DNA of 34,202 nucleotides from VBDM01 sp035280025 (GTDB lineage: Bacteria > Pseudomonadota > Gammaproteobacteria > Burkholderiales > SG8-39), in assembly GCA_035280025.1 (NCBI GenBank), contig DATEGT010000166.1, positions 1-34,202 of the forward strand, given 5' to 3'. Below the pieces are notes generated by a model. The model saw only the letters and a program-made list of their open reading frames with translations, did no database searches and had not been told where the DNA came from. Below are positions 1 to 8,331 of this stretch, one piece after another. A program made the position numbers and the translations under genes. How positions within the stretch are numbered: the first letter of the stretch is position 1; the number at the start of each line of letters is the position of its first letter.

Positions 1-112
1 TCGCGATCGACTCGGCCTCGTTCGGTTCTCCGTAGATTCCGGTCATTCCCATGCAACCCAGGCCCAGTGCCGGAACCTCGGGGCCGGTCCTTCCAAGCTT
101 GCGCGTCTCCAT
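1..112 (-). CDS. Aldo/keto reductase, N-terminal fragment (cut by window edge)
   Basis: Only the first 37 codons are inside the window. The translation begins METRKLGRTG, continues through ALGLGCMGMTGIYG and then EAESIA. This is the classic N-terminus of the aldo/keto reductase superfamily (NADPH-dependent carbonyl reduction on a TIM barrel), closest in style to the IolS/YakC-type group. The ATG at 112 has a good Shine-Dalgarno, AAAGGAG, a few bases upstream. The gene lies 14 nt downstream of the hemF stop on the same strand, so it may be the last cistron of the dusB-fis-purHD-hemF run. The substrate cannot be inferred. The catalytic Tyr, Lys and His lie outside the window. Confidence 0.85.
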   Translation of the reverse strand, partial: METRKLGRTGPEVPALGLGCMGMTGIYGEPNEAESIA

Positions 113-126
113 GACTCTCCTTTGGG

Positions 127-1035
127 TTAACCTTGCTCGCCGAGCCAATCTCTTGGCCGCAGGAAATCGCGGTACAGCCTTCCTTCCTCGCTCGAGGGAT
201 CGGGTTTCCAGTCGTAGCGCCACTTCACGGCGGGCGGCAGCGACATGAGGATCGACTCGGCGCGCCCGCCCGACTGCAGGCCGAAGAGCGTTCCGCGATC
301 ATAGACGAGGTTGAATTCGACGTAGCGTCCGCGGCGGTAGGCCTGGAAATCCCGCTCGCGCTCCCCGAAAGGCAGGTCCCTGCGGCGCTCCAGGATCGGC
401 AGGTAGGCCGGCAGGAAGTGATCGCCGACGCTCTTCGTCAATTCGAAGCAGCGCTCGAAGCCGCCGTCGTTCTGATCGTCGAAGAATATCCCGCCGACGC
501 CGCGGGGCTCGTCGCGGTGCCTGAGATAGAAATACTCGTCGCACCAGCGCTTGAAGCGCGGATAGACCTCCGGCCCGAAGCCCGAGAGCGCCTGCCTGCA
601 CGTTCGGTGGAAATGCCGTGCGTCCTCCTCGAAGCCGTAGTAGGGCGTGAGATCCATTCCGCCGCCGAACCACCATATCGGCTCGCTCCCCGGCTTGGTG
701 GCGGCGAGGAAGCGCACGTTCATGTGCACGGTGGGTACGTAGGGATTGCGCGGATGCAGCACCAGCGACACGCCCATCGCCTCGAATCCCCTTCCGGCGA
801 GATCCGGTCGCGCCGCGCTCGCGGCCGCGGGCAGGCGCTCGCCCTGAACGCGGGAGTAGTTGACGCCGCCGCGCTCGAACAGGTTCCCGTCCTCGATGAT
901 CCGGGTCTGGCCGCCGCCGCCCTCGGCACGCTGCCAGCGATCCTGCCGGAAGCGCCGGCCGTCGAGCCGCTCGAGCTCGGTTCCGATGCGGTCCTGCAGG
1001 CCGAGGAGATAGTCGCTGACCGCGGGGGGATTCAT
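127..1035 (-). CDS. hemF: Oxygen-dependent coproporphyrinogen III oxidase
   Basis: 302 residues, close to the usual 300. HemF converts coproporphyrinogen III to protoporphyrinogen IX with O2 in haem synthesis, in the cytoplasm. Family blocks visible in order are VHMNVRF near residue 100, WWFGGGMDLTPYYGF, YFYLRHRDEPRGVGGIFFDD, and near the C-terminus RGRYVEFNLVYDRGTLFGLQ followed by GGRAESILMSLPP. The ATG at 1035 shares bases with the purD stop (ATGA), which fixes the start and suggests translational coupling. The reading frame stays open far upstream through purD, but that extension has no HemF similarity. An oxygen-dependent enzyme implies an at least facultatively aerobic host. Confidence 0.97.
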   Translation of the reverse strand: MNPPAVSDYLLGLQDRIGTELERLDGRRFRQDRWQRAEGGGGQTRIIEDGNLFERGGVNYSRVQGERLPAAASAARPDLAGRGFEAMGVSLVLHPRNPYVPTVHMNVRFLAATKPGSEPIWWFGGGMDLTPYYGFEEDARHFHRTCRQALSGFGPEVYPRFKRWCDEYFYLRHRDEPRGVGGIFFDDQNDGGFERCFELTKSVGDHFLPAYLPILERRRDLPFGERERDFQAYRRGRYVEFNLVYDRGTLFGLQSGGRAESILMSLPPAVKWRYDWKPDPSSEEGRLYRDFLRPRDWLGEQG

Positions 1036-2306
1036 CGTTTGGCGGAGACCGCGCGAAAGCCGATGTCGCGCCGGTATTGCATGCCGTCGAAGCGAATGCC
1101 GGCTGCCGCCTCGTAGGCGCGGCGCTGCGCCATCTTGATCGAATCGCCCAGCGCGGTCACGCACAGCACGCGCCCGCCGCTGGTCACCGTCGCTCCGTCC
1201 TCGATCGCCGTGCCCGAGTGAAACACCCGGAGGTCGTCTGCCGGCGCTGGAAGGCCGGTGATCACGTCGCCCTTTTTGGGCGAGTCGGGATAGTTCGCGG
1301 CGGCGATCACCACGCCGAGCGCTGCGCGGCGGTCCCATTCCGCCCTCAGCCGGTCGAGGCGCCCCTCCACGGCGCCTTCGATGAGCTCGAACAGGTCGCT
1401 CTTGAGGCGAAGCAGAATCGGCTGCGTCTCGGGATCGCCGAGCCGGCAGTTGAATTCCAGCACGCGCGCGCTGCCGCTGCCGGAGATCATCAGTCCGGCG
1501 TAGAGAAAGCCGCTGTAAGGGTGGCCTTCCTCGGCCATTCCCTTGAGCACCGGCTGGATCACCTCGCGCACGACGCGGGCGTGCAGCTCGGGCGTCACGA
1601 CAGGCGCCGGCGAGTACGCGCCCATTCCGCCGGTATTCGGTCCCTGGTCGCCGTCCTTCAGGCGCTTGTGGTCCTGGCTGGTGGCGAGCGGAAGCACGTG
1701 CTCGCCGTCGGCGAGGACGATGAAGCTCGCCTCCTCCCCCTCGAGGAATTCCTCGATCACGACGCGGCTGCCGGCGGCCCCCATCGTCCTCTCGACGAGA
1801 ATGCGGTCGATCGCGCGATGCGCCTCGTCCGCGCTCGCGGCGACGACGACGCCCTTGCCGGCCGCGAGCCCGTCGGCCTTGACGACGATCGGTGCGCCCC
1901 TCGCGTCGACGTATGCGTGCGCGGACCTGGCGTCGTCGAAGGCCGCGAAGGTCGCGGTCGGGATGCCGTGGCGCGTCATGAATTCCTTGGCGAATTCCTT
2001 CGAGCTTTCCAGCCGTGCGCACGCCTCGGTCGGGCCGAAGATCCTCAGGCCCTTGGTGCGGAATAGATCGACGATGCCTTCAGCGAGCGGCGCCTCGGGC
2101 CCGACGACCGTGAGATAGACGCCTTCGGCGAGCGCGAAATCGGCGAGCTTCTGGATTTCCGAGACCGGCAGATTCTCGAGGCCCTTCTCCCGCGCAGTGC
2201 CGCCGTTTCCGGGGGCGACGAAGACCTTCTGGACGCGGGGGCTCCGGGCGAGACGCCAGGCGATCGCGTGCTCTCTGCCGCCCGAGCCGATGACGAGCAG
2301 CTTCAT
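1032..2306 (-). CDS. purD: Phosphoribosylamine-glycine ligase (GAR synthetase)
   Basis: 424 residues, normal for PurD. It catalyses the ATP-dependent joining of glycine to 5-phosphoribosylamine, the second step of de novo purine synthesis. The N-terminus MKLLVIGSGGREHAIAW is the family signature. The ATP-grasp region shows VVKADGLAAGKGVVV, then EEFLEGEEASF, PNTGGMGAYSPAP, and the metal-site segment RLGDPETQPILLRL near residue 290. It starts one base inside the purH stop (TGATG) and ends overlapping the hemF ATG, so purH, purD and hemF are probably read from one mRNA. Confidence 0.97.
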   Translation of the reverse strand: MKLLVIGSGGREHAIAWRLARSPRVQKVFVAPGNGGTAREKGLENLPVSEIQKLADFALAEGVYLTVVGPEAPLAEGIVDLFRTKGLRIFGPTEACARLESSKEFAKEFMTRHGIPTATFAAFDDARSAHAYVDARGAPIVVKADGLAAGKGVVVAASADEAHRAIDRILVERTMGAAGSRVVIEEFLEGEEASFIVLADGEHVLPLATSQDHKRLKDGDQGPNTGGMGAYSPAPVVTPELHARVVREVIQPVLKGMAEEGHPYSGFLYAGLMISGSGSARVLEFNCRLGDPETQPILLRLKSDLFELIEGAVEGRLDRLRAEWDRRAALGVVIAAANYPDSPKKGDVITGLPAPADDLRVFHSGTAIEDGATVTSGGRVLCVTALGDSIKMAQRRAYEAAAGIRFDGMQYRRDIGFRAVSAKR

Positions 2307-3868
2307 CAGTGCCGGAAATGCCGCACGCCCGTGAATACCATGGCGATTCCGAGCTCGTCGGCGGCCGCGATCACCTCGCCGTCGCGCATGCTGCCTCCAG
2401 GCTGGATCACGGCTTTCGCGCCGGCGCGCGCGATCACGTCGATCCCGTCGCGAAACGGGAAGAAGGCGTCCGAGGCGACCACCGAGCCGTCGAGCGACAG
2501 CCCGGCTTCCCTGGCCTTGAAATCCGCGACGCGGGCCGCGTCGACGCGGCTCATCTGACCCGCGCCGATCCCGAGCGTGCGACCGTCCTTGCAGAAGACG
2601 ATGGCGTTGGATTTGACGTACTTCGCAACGCGCCAGGCAAAGAGCAGGTCCCCGACCTGAGCCGGGGAAGGCTTCGCACTCGTGACGGTGCTCAGGCTCG
2701 AAGCCTGCAACGCGTGATTGTCGGGCGTCTGGACCAGGAGCCCTCCGCTGACGCGCTTCAGATCGTAGGCTTGCGCGGTGCGCGCCGGCGCGACCGACAG
2801 CACGCGCACGTTCGGCTTGGCGGCGAGGACTCTCAGCGCTCCGGCGTCGAACTCGGGGGCGATGAGGACTTCGACGAAAGGCTTGGAGACCACCTCTGCG
2901 GTCGCGGCGTCCAGTCCGCGGTTGAAGGCGACCACGCCGCCGAATGCGGAAGTCGGGTCGGTGGCGAAAGCGCGATCGTACGCTTCGAGAGCGGAGACCC
3001 CGATGGCGGCGCCGCAGGGATTCGCGTGCTTGACGATCACGCAGGCGGGTTCGTCGAAGGCCATCGCGCACTCCCAGGCCGTATCCGCGTCCGCGATGTT
3101 GTTGAAGGACAGATCCTTGCCCTGCAGCTGGACGCGGCCGGCCAGGCCGCCCTTCGCCGGACCGGCGTCGCGATAGAACGCCGCGGCCTGGTGCGGGTTT
3201 TCGCCGTAGCGCAGGTCCTGCAGCTTCTCGAATTGAAGCGCGAGGCTTTCCGGAAAGGCGCTGCGCCTGCCGTCCGGGGCGAGGGCGCCGAGGTAGTTGC
3301 CGATCGCCGCGTCGTAGGCCGCGCTGTGCGCGAACGCCTTCCGCGCGAGGAAGAAGCGCGTGCTCTCGCTCAGGGCCCCGCCGTTCTCGCCCATCTCGGC
3401 GAGCAGCTTCGGATAGTCCGAGGGATCGGTCACCACGGCTACTCCGGCGTAATTTTTCGCCGCGGCCCGCAGCATGCTCGGACCGCCGATGTCGATGTTC
3501 TCCACCGCTTCTGCGAGAGTTGCCTCCGGGTTCGCCACCGTCTCGGCGAACGGATAGAGGTTGACGACGACCAGATCGATGGGATCGATGTTCGCGGCAC
3601 GGATCGCGGCCATGTGGTCTTTCGAGTCGCGCCGGGCGAGGATGCCGGCGTGAATTCGGGGATGCAGGGTCTTCACCCTTCCGTCGAGCATTTCGGGAAA
3701 CCCGGTGTGCTCCGCAACCTCGGTGACGGCGGCGCCGCGCGCGGCTAGGAATTTCGCCGTGCCGCCGGTCGACAGAATCTTGATCTTGAATCGGGCCAGT
3801 CCGCCCGCGAAATCGGCGAGACCGGCCTTGTCGGAAACGCTGATCAGCGCCGTCCGGATGGGAATCAC
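2306..3868 (-). CDS. purH: Bifunctional AICAR transformylase / IMP cyclohydrolase
   Basis: 520 residues, full length. PurH carries out the last two steps of IMP synthesis: formyl transfer from 10-formyl-THF to AICAR, then ring closure. The N-terminal MGS-like cyclohydrolase domain (about residues 1-190) begins with ALISVSDKAGL and shows STGGTAKFL. The transformylase domain has LRYGENPHQAAAFY, the KHANPCG block with the catalytic Lys-His, and SDAFFPFRDGID near the C-terminus. The start is GTG at 3868, overlapping the fis stop as GTGA. The ATG two bases upstream is out of frame and stops at once, and an in-frame TAA lies close upstream, so GTG is the only sensible start. Confidence 0.96.
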   Translation of the reverse strand: MIPIRTALISVSDKAGLADFAGGLARFKIKILSTGGTAKFLAARGAAVTEVAEHTGFPEMLDGRVKTLHPRIHAGILARRDSKDHMAAIRAANIDPIDLVVVNLYPFAETVANPEATLAEAVENIDIGGPSMLRAAAKNYAGVAVVTDPSDYPKLLAEMGENGGALSESTRFFLARKAFAHSAAYDAAIGNYLGALAPDGRRSAFPESLALQFEKLQDLRYGENPHQAAAFYRDAGPAKGGLAGRVQLQGKDLSFNNIADADTAWECAMAFDEPACVIVKHANPCGAAIGVSALEAYDRAFATDPTSAFGGVVAFNRGLDAATAEVVSKPFVEVLIAPEFDAGALRVLAAKPNVRVLSVAPARTAQAYDLKRVSGGLLVQTPDNHALQASSLSTVTSAKPSPAQVGDLLFAWRVAKYVKSNAIVFCKDGRTLGIGAGQMSRVDAARVADFKAREAGLSLDGSVVASDAFFPFRDGIDVIARAGAKAVIQPGGSMRDGEVIAAADELGIAMVFTGVRHFRH

Positions 3869-4104
3869 ATTCTTATTTTATGCGACTGTATCTTCTTTCG
3901 CAGCGTGTTGCGGTTGATGCCGAGCATCTCGGCGGCCACCGATTGATTGCCCGCGGCGCGATCCAGAACGATCTCGAGCATGGGGCGCTCGACGTTCTTG
4001 AGCACCATGTCGTAGATCGCGCGCGGCTTTGCGCCGTCGAGATCCTTGAAGTACCGCTCCAGAGAGCGGCGGACGCAGTCAGCGATCTCGCTCGTTTGCT
4101 TCAT
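3865..4104 (-). CDS. fis: Fis-family nucleoid-associated DNA-binding protein
   Basis: 79 residues, shorter than the 98 of enteric Fis but typical of betaproteobacterial Fis, which lacks most of the N-terminal arm. The C-terminal helix-turn-helix is clear: VAAEMLGINRNTLRKKIQSH near residues 56-75, preceded by MLEIVLDRAAGNQS. Fis is a small dimeric DNA-bending protein acting at growth-rate-controlled promoters and recombination sites. It sits directly downstream of dusB with an ATGA overlap, the arrangement known from E. coli, but here it is also coupled downstream to purH by GTGA. That arrangement would tie Fis synthesis to purine genes. Confidence 0.95.
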   Translation of the reverse strand: MKQTSEIADCVRRSLERYFKDLDGAKPRAIYDMVLKNVERPMLEIVLDRAAGNQSVAAEMLGINRNTLRKKIQSHKIRM

Positions 4105-5108
4105 GCCGCCAGCTCGGGCTCGTAGCGCAGGCGCGGATCTTCGCTCCCGACCTGCCCGAAGAAACCGTGGACCGCAGCGAGCTGCTCCTCGCAGCTCTCC
4201 AGCTGGTTCATTCGGTGCCGGAAGCTCGCCGAGCCGGCGAGCCCCTTCGTGTACCAGGAGATGTGTTTGCGCGCGACCTTGACGCCTCTTTCGCTGCCGT
4301 AGAAAGAGTAGAGGTCGTGAAGGTGCGCGATCAGCACCGAGTGGATTTCGGCGACCAGCGGGGGAGGAAGGCTCTCGCCCGTGGACAGAAAGTGCCCGAT
4401 CTCGCGGAAGATCCAGGGGCGCCCCTGGGCGGCGCGGCCGATCATTACGCCGTCCGCGCCGGTGTACTCGAGCACGTGCCGGGCCTCTTCCGGCGTGTTG
4501 ATGTCGCCGTTCGCCACCACGGGCAGGCGCGTCGCCTGCTTCACCTCGCGAATCGTGTCGTACTCGGCGCGGCCCGAGAACCCGCAGGCACGAGTGCGGC
4601 CGTGAAGGGACAGCAGTTGCACGCCGCTCTCCTCGGCGATCTTAGCAACCGTGAGGGCATTCTTGTTGGCCGTGTCCCAGCCGGTGCGGAACTTGAGCGT
4701 CACCGGTACGTCGACCGCGCTCACGACGGACTCGAGGATCTGCCCGACGAGGGGTTCGTCCTTGAGCAGGGCGGAGCCGGCCATGGTGTTGCAGACCTTC
4801 TTCGCCGGGCAACCCATGTTGATGTCGATGATCTGCGCGCCCTGCTCGACGTTGTAGCGTGCGGCATCGGCCATCATGACCGGATCGGCTCCGGCGATCT
4901 GCACCGAGATAGGCTCGACTTCGCCGTCGTGATTGGCGCGGCGTCGCGTCTTCTCGCTGCCCCAGAGCAGCGAGTTCGACGCGACCATCTCGGAGACGGC
5001 GAGGCCCGCGCCGAATTGCTTGCACAGCTGTCGGAAAGGGCGGTCCGTGACGCCGGCCATCGGGGCAACAAACAGATTATTTCGCAGCGTGTGCGAACCG
5101 ATTCGCAT
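4101..5108 (-). CDS. dusB: tRNA-dihydrouridine synthase B
   Basis: 335 residues. An FMN- and NADPH-dependent enzyme reducing specific uridines in the tRNA D-loop. The N-terminus has NLFVAPMAGVTDRPFR (FMN-binding loop). The catalytic cysteine lies in INMGCPAKKVCNTMAGSALL near residue 100. Further family blocks are TLKFRTGWD, LHGRTRACGFSG, PVVANGDI and GADGVMIGRAAQGRPWIF. The C-terminal helical domain runs to the end. It is the first gene of dusB-fis-purH-purD-hemF, and a weak promoter-like element lies about 35 bp upstream of its ATG. Confidence 0.97.
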   Translation of the reverse strand: MRIGSHTLRNNLFVAPMAGVTDRPFRQLCKQFGAGLAVSEMVASNSLLWGSEKTRRRANHDGEVEPISVQIAGADPVMMADAARYNVEQGAQIIDINMGCPAKKVCNTMAGSALLKDEPLVGQILESVVSAVDVPVTLKFRTGWDTANKNALTVAKIAEESGVQLLSLHGRTRACGFSGRAEYDTIREVKQATRLPVVANGDINTPEEARHVLEYTGADGVMIGRAAQGRPWIFREIGHFLSTGESLPPPLVAEIHSVLIAHLHDLYSFYGSERGVKVARKHISWYTKGLAGSASFRHRMNQLESCEEQLAAVHGFFGQVGSEDPRLRYEPELAA

Positions 5109-5140
5109 CGACGTTCACGGAAATTTTTCGAGGGAGCGCA

Positions 5141-5168
5141 ATTCTATACCTAAACGCCGGCGCCGAGG
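5141..5168 (-). promoter_or_regulatory. Possible sigma-70 promoter for dusB-fis-purHD-hemF
   Basis: Reading the minus strand upstream of dusB there is a TATAGAAT box (TAGAAT at 5146-5141, five of six bases of the -10 consensus), in an A+T-richer patch about 35 bp before the ATG. No good -35 hexamer stands at 16-18 bp; the best is TTCCCT-like around 5163-5168. The placement is right for the only sizeable gap ahead of this operon, but the match is weak. Confidence 0.35.
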
Positions 5169-5176
5169 GAAGCCTT

Positions 5177-5193
5177 TCGCGCGCTGCGCGCGA
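5177..5193. other. G+C-rich hairpin between ubiH end and dusB promoter
   Basis: TCGCGCGC and GCGCGCGA form a perfect inverted repeat around a single T at 5185 (effective loop 3-5 nt), just after the ubiH stop. GCCTT at 5172-5176 and AAGGC at 5204-5208 extend the symmetry. No U-tract follows on either strand, so it does not meet the usual criteria for an intrinsic terminator. It may still stall RNA polymerase or protect the 3' end of the ubiH mRNA. Confidence 0.35.
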
Positions 5194-5201
5194 CGAAAAA
5201 C

Positions 5202-6332
5202 TCAAGGCAGCGCGCGCGCCCCGAAGATCATGCGGCGGACGAGAAAATTACGCGCAGGCGGCAATACGTCGAGCATCGCGAGCCCGGCCCCGCGCGCCAG
5301 AGCGAGCGGCGGCAGCGAGTTCGAGAATACTCTCACCAGGAAATCGGTGAATCCGATTCCGGCGTAGCGATCGAGCCGGCGGCTGCGTTCGTAGGAAGCG
5401 AGAAAGCGCGGCGTTCCGACTTGCTCTTGCGAGGCGTCAAGCAACATCCGAGCCAATTCCCATGCGTCGCGCAAGCCGAGATTGAATCCCTGGCCTGCGA
5501 CCGGATGCAAGGCCTGCGCCGCGTTGCCGACCGCGAGAACTCGCGGCGAAGGCCGGACGGCGCTGCGACGCAGAGCTAGCGGAAAGCTCGCCCGCGGTCC
5601 GCTGGCGCGGAATTCTCCTAGCCGTCCGCCGAAAGCCCGGCGCAGGCGCGCCAGAAACTGGGCTTCCGGGAGCTTGCAAAGATCCCCGGCGGTCCCCGGA
5701 CTCACGCTCCATACCAGAGCATTCCGGTCCCGGAACGGGAGCAATGCGAGAGGCCCTTCGGCGGTGAAGCGCTCCCACGCGGTGCCCGCGGGGGCCCGCT
5801 CGGCCAGGACCTCGGCGACGACGGCGCGCTGCCGGTAGTCGACGACGTGGTCGGCGGCGCGATTCGATCCGCCGTCCGCGAGCACGAGCAGCCGCGCCCG
5901 CAAGCGCGCCTCGCCTTTGCCTACGGACAAGCGCAGCACCACCTCGTCTTCCGCGTGATCCCATCCGGAGAGGCTTCCGGAGACTGCCGGAGTGCGGGCC
6001 GCGAGCCGAGCCAGCAGCTCGGAGTACGCGGCGACGTAGCCGAGCGCCGGCAGGCCGTAGTCCGTGCAGCGCATCACCGTCCGTCCGAACCCCTGCTGGG
6101 AGACGTGGATGGTCTGAATGGGCGTGCACGCGAGCGCCCGCCACGCGCTCAGGCGTTCCAGGATCAGGCGGCTCCCGTGGGAAAGGGCGATCGGGCGGTC
6201 CGCGGACCCGCTTTCGTCTGTGATTCGTGCGAACGAAACCTCGCTCCCGGACAACGCAAGCGCCAGCGCGGAGCCGACCGGGCCCCCGCCGGCGATCGCC
6301 ACGTCGACTTTCGGCGGCTCAGCCGCGTCCAA
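5202..6332 (-). CDS. ubiH: Ubiquinone biosynthesis FAD-dependent hydroxylase, UbiH type
   Basis: 376 residues. A class A flavoprotein monooxygenase that hydroxylates the ring of ubiquinone precursors, loosely membrane-attached. The N-terminal dinucleotide fold shows VAIAGGGPVGSALALAL (residues 11-27). The second FAD motif reads VLAVGNAAQALHPVAGQGFN, then NLGLRDAWELA. The GNAAQ form (Asn in place of the usual Asp) is characteristic of UbiH rather than UbiF or UbiI. The start is a TTG at 6332 inside the last codons of pepP, with GAGG seven bases upstream. A GTG at codon 11 is the alternative but would trim the FAD fold. Last gene of amgK-murU-pepP-ubiH. A paralogue lies at 25871-27076. Confidence 0.88.
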   Translation of the reverse strand: MDAAEPPKVDVAIAGGGPVGSALALALSGSEVSFARITDESGSADRPIALSHGSRLILERLSAWRALACTPIQTIHVSQQGFGRTVMRCTDYGLPALGYVAAYSELLARLAARTPAVSGSLSGWDHAEDEVVLRLSVGKGEARLRARLLVLADGGSNRAADHVVDYRQRAVVAEVLAERAPAGTAWERFTAEGPLALLPFRDRNALVWSVSPGTAGDLCKLPEAQFLARLRRAFGGRLGEFRASGPRASFPLALRRSAVRPSPRVLAVGNAAQALHPVAGQGFNLGLRDAWELARMLLDASQEQVGTPRFLASYERSRRLDRYAGIGFTDFLVRVFSNSLPPLALARGAGLAMLDVLPPARNFLVRRMIFGARALP

Positions 6333-7632
6333 CGAGCGCCTCGATGTCGCGAACCGATTTCGGCGCCGCGGCCGTCAGCACTTCGCATCCCGCTGCGGTC
6401 ACCGCGACATCGTCCTCGATGCGCACGCCGATGTTCCAGAACCGCTCCGGCACGTTCTGGTCCGGTCGTATGTAGCACCCCGGCTCCACGGTCAGCGTCA
6501 TCCCGGGCTCCAGACGTCGCCATTCGCCGCCCGGCTTGTACTCGCCCGCGTCGTGCACGTCCAGGCCCAGCCAGTGTCCTGTGCGGTGCATGTAGAAGCG
6601 CCGATAGTCCTCGGTCTCGATCACTTCTTCGACCGTTCCGCGACACAGGCCGAGGTCGACGAATCCGCGGGCCAGCGTTTTCACCGCCGCATTGTGGGGT
6701 TCGTCCCAGCGCTTGCCGGCCTCGACGGCGGCGATCGCCGCCGCCTGGGCCGCGAGCACCAGCTCGTACACGTCCTTCTGCGGCCCGCCGAACTTGCCGT
6801 TGACCGGAAAAGTGCGGGTGAGGTCCGAGGCGTATCCGTCCAGCTCGCAGCCCGCATCGACCAGCAGGAGGTCGCCGTCGGCGAGCCGCGCGCTGTTCTC
6901 CCGATAGTGCAGGACGCAGGCGTTGGCGCCTCCCGCCACGATCGGAGTGTAGGCGGGGTATTGCGACCCGCGGCGGCGAAATTCGTAGAGAAGCTCGGCT
7001 TCGATCTCGTATTCGCTTCGTCCCGGCCGAGTGGCGCGCATCGCGCGCTCGTGCGCGGCCGCCGAAATCGCCGCAGCGCGGCGCATCACCGCGAGCTCGC
7101 CGTCGTCCTTGACGAGGCGCATCTCGTCGAGCGCGATGCGAAGATCGCGGATCTCCGCGGGTGCGGACACGCCGGCGCGCGACTGCGCGCGCACCTCGTT
7201 CAGCCATCCCATGATGCGCGTGTCCCACTCCGCGTCGGCGCCCGGCGCGTAGTGCAGCACGGGCTGGTTGGCCAGCAGCTTGGGCAAATGCTCGTCGAGG
7301 GCCTCGATCGGAAATGCCTCGTCAACGCCGAGCGCAGCCTTCGCGCCGTCGGGGCCGGCTCGCAGGCCGTCCCACAGCTCGCGCGCCGGGTCGCGCTTTC
7401 GGCAGAAGAGGATCGAGTTGGGCTCCGCGCCCGCGACGAGCACGAGCAAAGCCTCGGGCTCGGCGAATCCGCTGAGATAATAGAAGTAGCTGTCGAAGCG
7501 ATACAGATACTCGCTGTCGCGGTTGCGCAGGCGCGCCGGAGCGGTCGGGATGAGCGCCACGCCCCGGCCCATCCGCAGCTGCAAGGCCTGGCGGCGCTCG
7601 GCGCAGCGTGACAGCGTGCTTGCCGTGTCCAT
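6319..7632 (-). CDS. pepP: Xaa-Pro aminopeptidase (aminopeptidase P)
   Basis: 437 residues (E. coli PepP has 441). Removes N-terminal residues preceding proline; dinuclear Mn enzyme of the pita-bread fold. The N-terminal AMP domain (residues 1-150) includes FYYLSGFAEPEALLVL. The M24 catalytic domain carries the metal ligands in DAGCELDGYASDLTRTFPVN (two Asp), MHRTGHWLGLDVHDAGEY (His), LTVEPGCYI (Glu) and GVRIEDDV (Glu). The ATG at 7632 is preferred over a longer open frame because translation starting there matches the family N-terminus. It lies 31 nt after murU and overlaps the ubiH start by 14 nt. pepP next to ubiH is a common proteobacterial pairing. Confidence 0.96.
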   Translation of the reverse strand: MDTASTLSRCAERRQALQLRMGRGVALIPTAPARLRNRDSEYLYRFDSYFYYLSGFAEPEALLVLVAGAEPNSILFCRKRDPARELWDGLRAGPDGAKAALGVDEAFPIEALDEHLPKLLANQPVLHYAPGADAEWDTRIMGWLNEVRAQSRAGVSAPAEIRDLRIALDEMRLVKDDGELAVMRRAAAISAAAHERAMRATRPGRSEYEIEAELLYEFRRRGSQYPAYTPIVAGGANACVLHYRENSARLADGDLLLVDAGCELDGYASDLTRTFPVNGKFGGPQKDVYELVLAAQAAAIAAVEAGKRWDEPHNAAVKTLARGFVDLGLCRGTVEEVIETEDYRRFYMHRTGHWLGLDVHDAGEYKPGGEWRRLEPGMTLTVEPGCYIRPDQNVPERFWNIGVRIEDDVAVTAAGCEVLTAAAPKSVRDIEALVGRG

Positions 7633-7663
7633 TGGCGAATTGTCGTCCGCTTCGGAGCAGCGA

Positions 7664-8326
7664 TCAAGCAGGCTCGTTGAGCTCGGCGAGCCGTTGCGGC
7701 GTGCCGACGTCGTGCCACTCGCCGAGATGCAATTCACCCGACACCAGTCCGCGCGCCATCGCCGCGCGCAGCAGCGGGGCAAGCTGCCCTTTCGAGCCGG
7801 CGCTGACGCCGGCGAACAGATCCGGCCGGTACAGGCCGATGCCGCTGAAGGTGCATTTCGGCTCTTCCTTGTCGCCCACCTGCGAGCCCCGCAGGGAGAA
7901 GTCCCCTTGCGGGTGGTGAGGGGGGTTCGGGACCAGGACGAGGTGCGCGAGCTTCGGGCCCAGCGCGCGCCTCACGAGGCCGGGAAAATCGAAATCGCAG
8001 AAAATGTCGCTGTTGACGGCGAGAAACGCCGCATCGCCGAGCAGCGGAAGCGCCTTGGCGATGCCACCCGCGGTCTCAAGCGCTTCGGCCTCGGGAGAAT
8101 AGCGGATCGCCACGCCGAAGCGCCGACCGTCGCCGAGCGCCGCCTCGATCATGTGACCCAGGTGCGCGTGATTGATGACGATTCCCCGAACGCCTGCCCG
8201 CGCGAGCGCTTCGATGATCCAGGCGATCAGCGGCTTTCCGCGCACCTCGAGCAGGCATTTGGGAATGGAATCCGACAGCGGCTTCATGCGCTCGCCCCGC
8301 CCTGCGGCAAGAATCATCGCCTTCAT
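7664..8326 (-). CDS. murU: N-acetylmuramate-1-phosphate uridylyltransferase (nucleotidyltransferase)
   Basis: 220 residues. A sugar nucleotidyltransferase of the short MurU/RmlA-like type. It begins MKAMILAAGRGERMKPLSD followed by PKCLLEVRGKPLI, the G-x-G-x-R nucleotide loop and Lys site. Later come LAVNSDIFCDFDF (metal-binding Asp), PQGDFSL and TFSGIGLYRP. In Pseudomonas putida MurU makes UDP-MurNAc from MurNAc-1-P in a peptidoglycan recycling route that bypasses MurA. Here it sits 5 nt downstream of an AmgK-like kinase, which supplies MurNAc-1-P, and the pair is divergent from lptD as in Pseudomonas. That context makes MurU more likely than another sugar-1-phosphate transferase. Confidence 0.9.
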   Translation of the reverse strand: MKAMILAAGRGERMKPLSDSIPKCLLEVRGKPLIAWIIEALARAGVRGIVINHAHLGHMIEAALGDGRRFGVAIRYSPEAEALETAGGIAKALPLLGDAAFLAVNSDIFCDFDFPGLVRRALGPKLAHLVLVPNPPHHPQGDFSLRGSQVGDKEEPKCTFSGIGLYRPDLFAGVSAGSKGQLAPLLRAAMARGLVSGELHLGEWHDVGTPQRLAELNEPA

Positions 8327-8331
8327 CGGAG

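Noticed and set aside
127..2022. 631-codon version of hemF
   Set aside because: The upstream 329 codons lie inside purD in another frame and lack HemF similarity; the ATG at 1035 yields a family-length protein.
3868..3870. ATG at 3870 as the purH start
   Set aside because: It is out of frame with PurH and followed directly by TGA; GTG at 3868 is the true start.
5177..5193. Hairpin after ubiH as an intrinsic terminator
   Set aside because: The stem is strong but there is no T-run after it on either strand, so I list it only as a hairpin.
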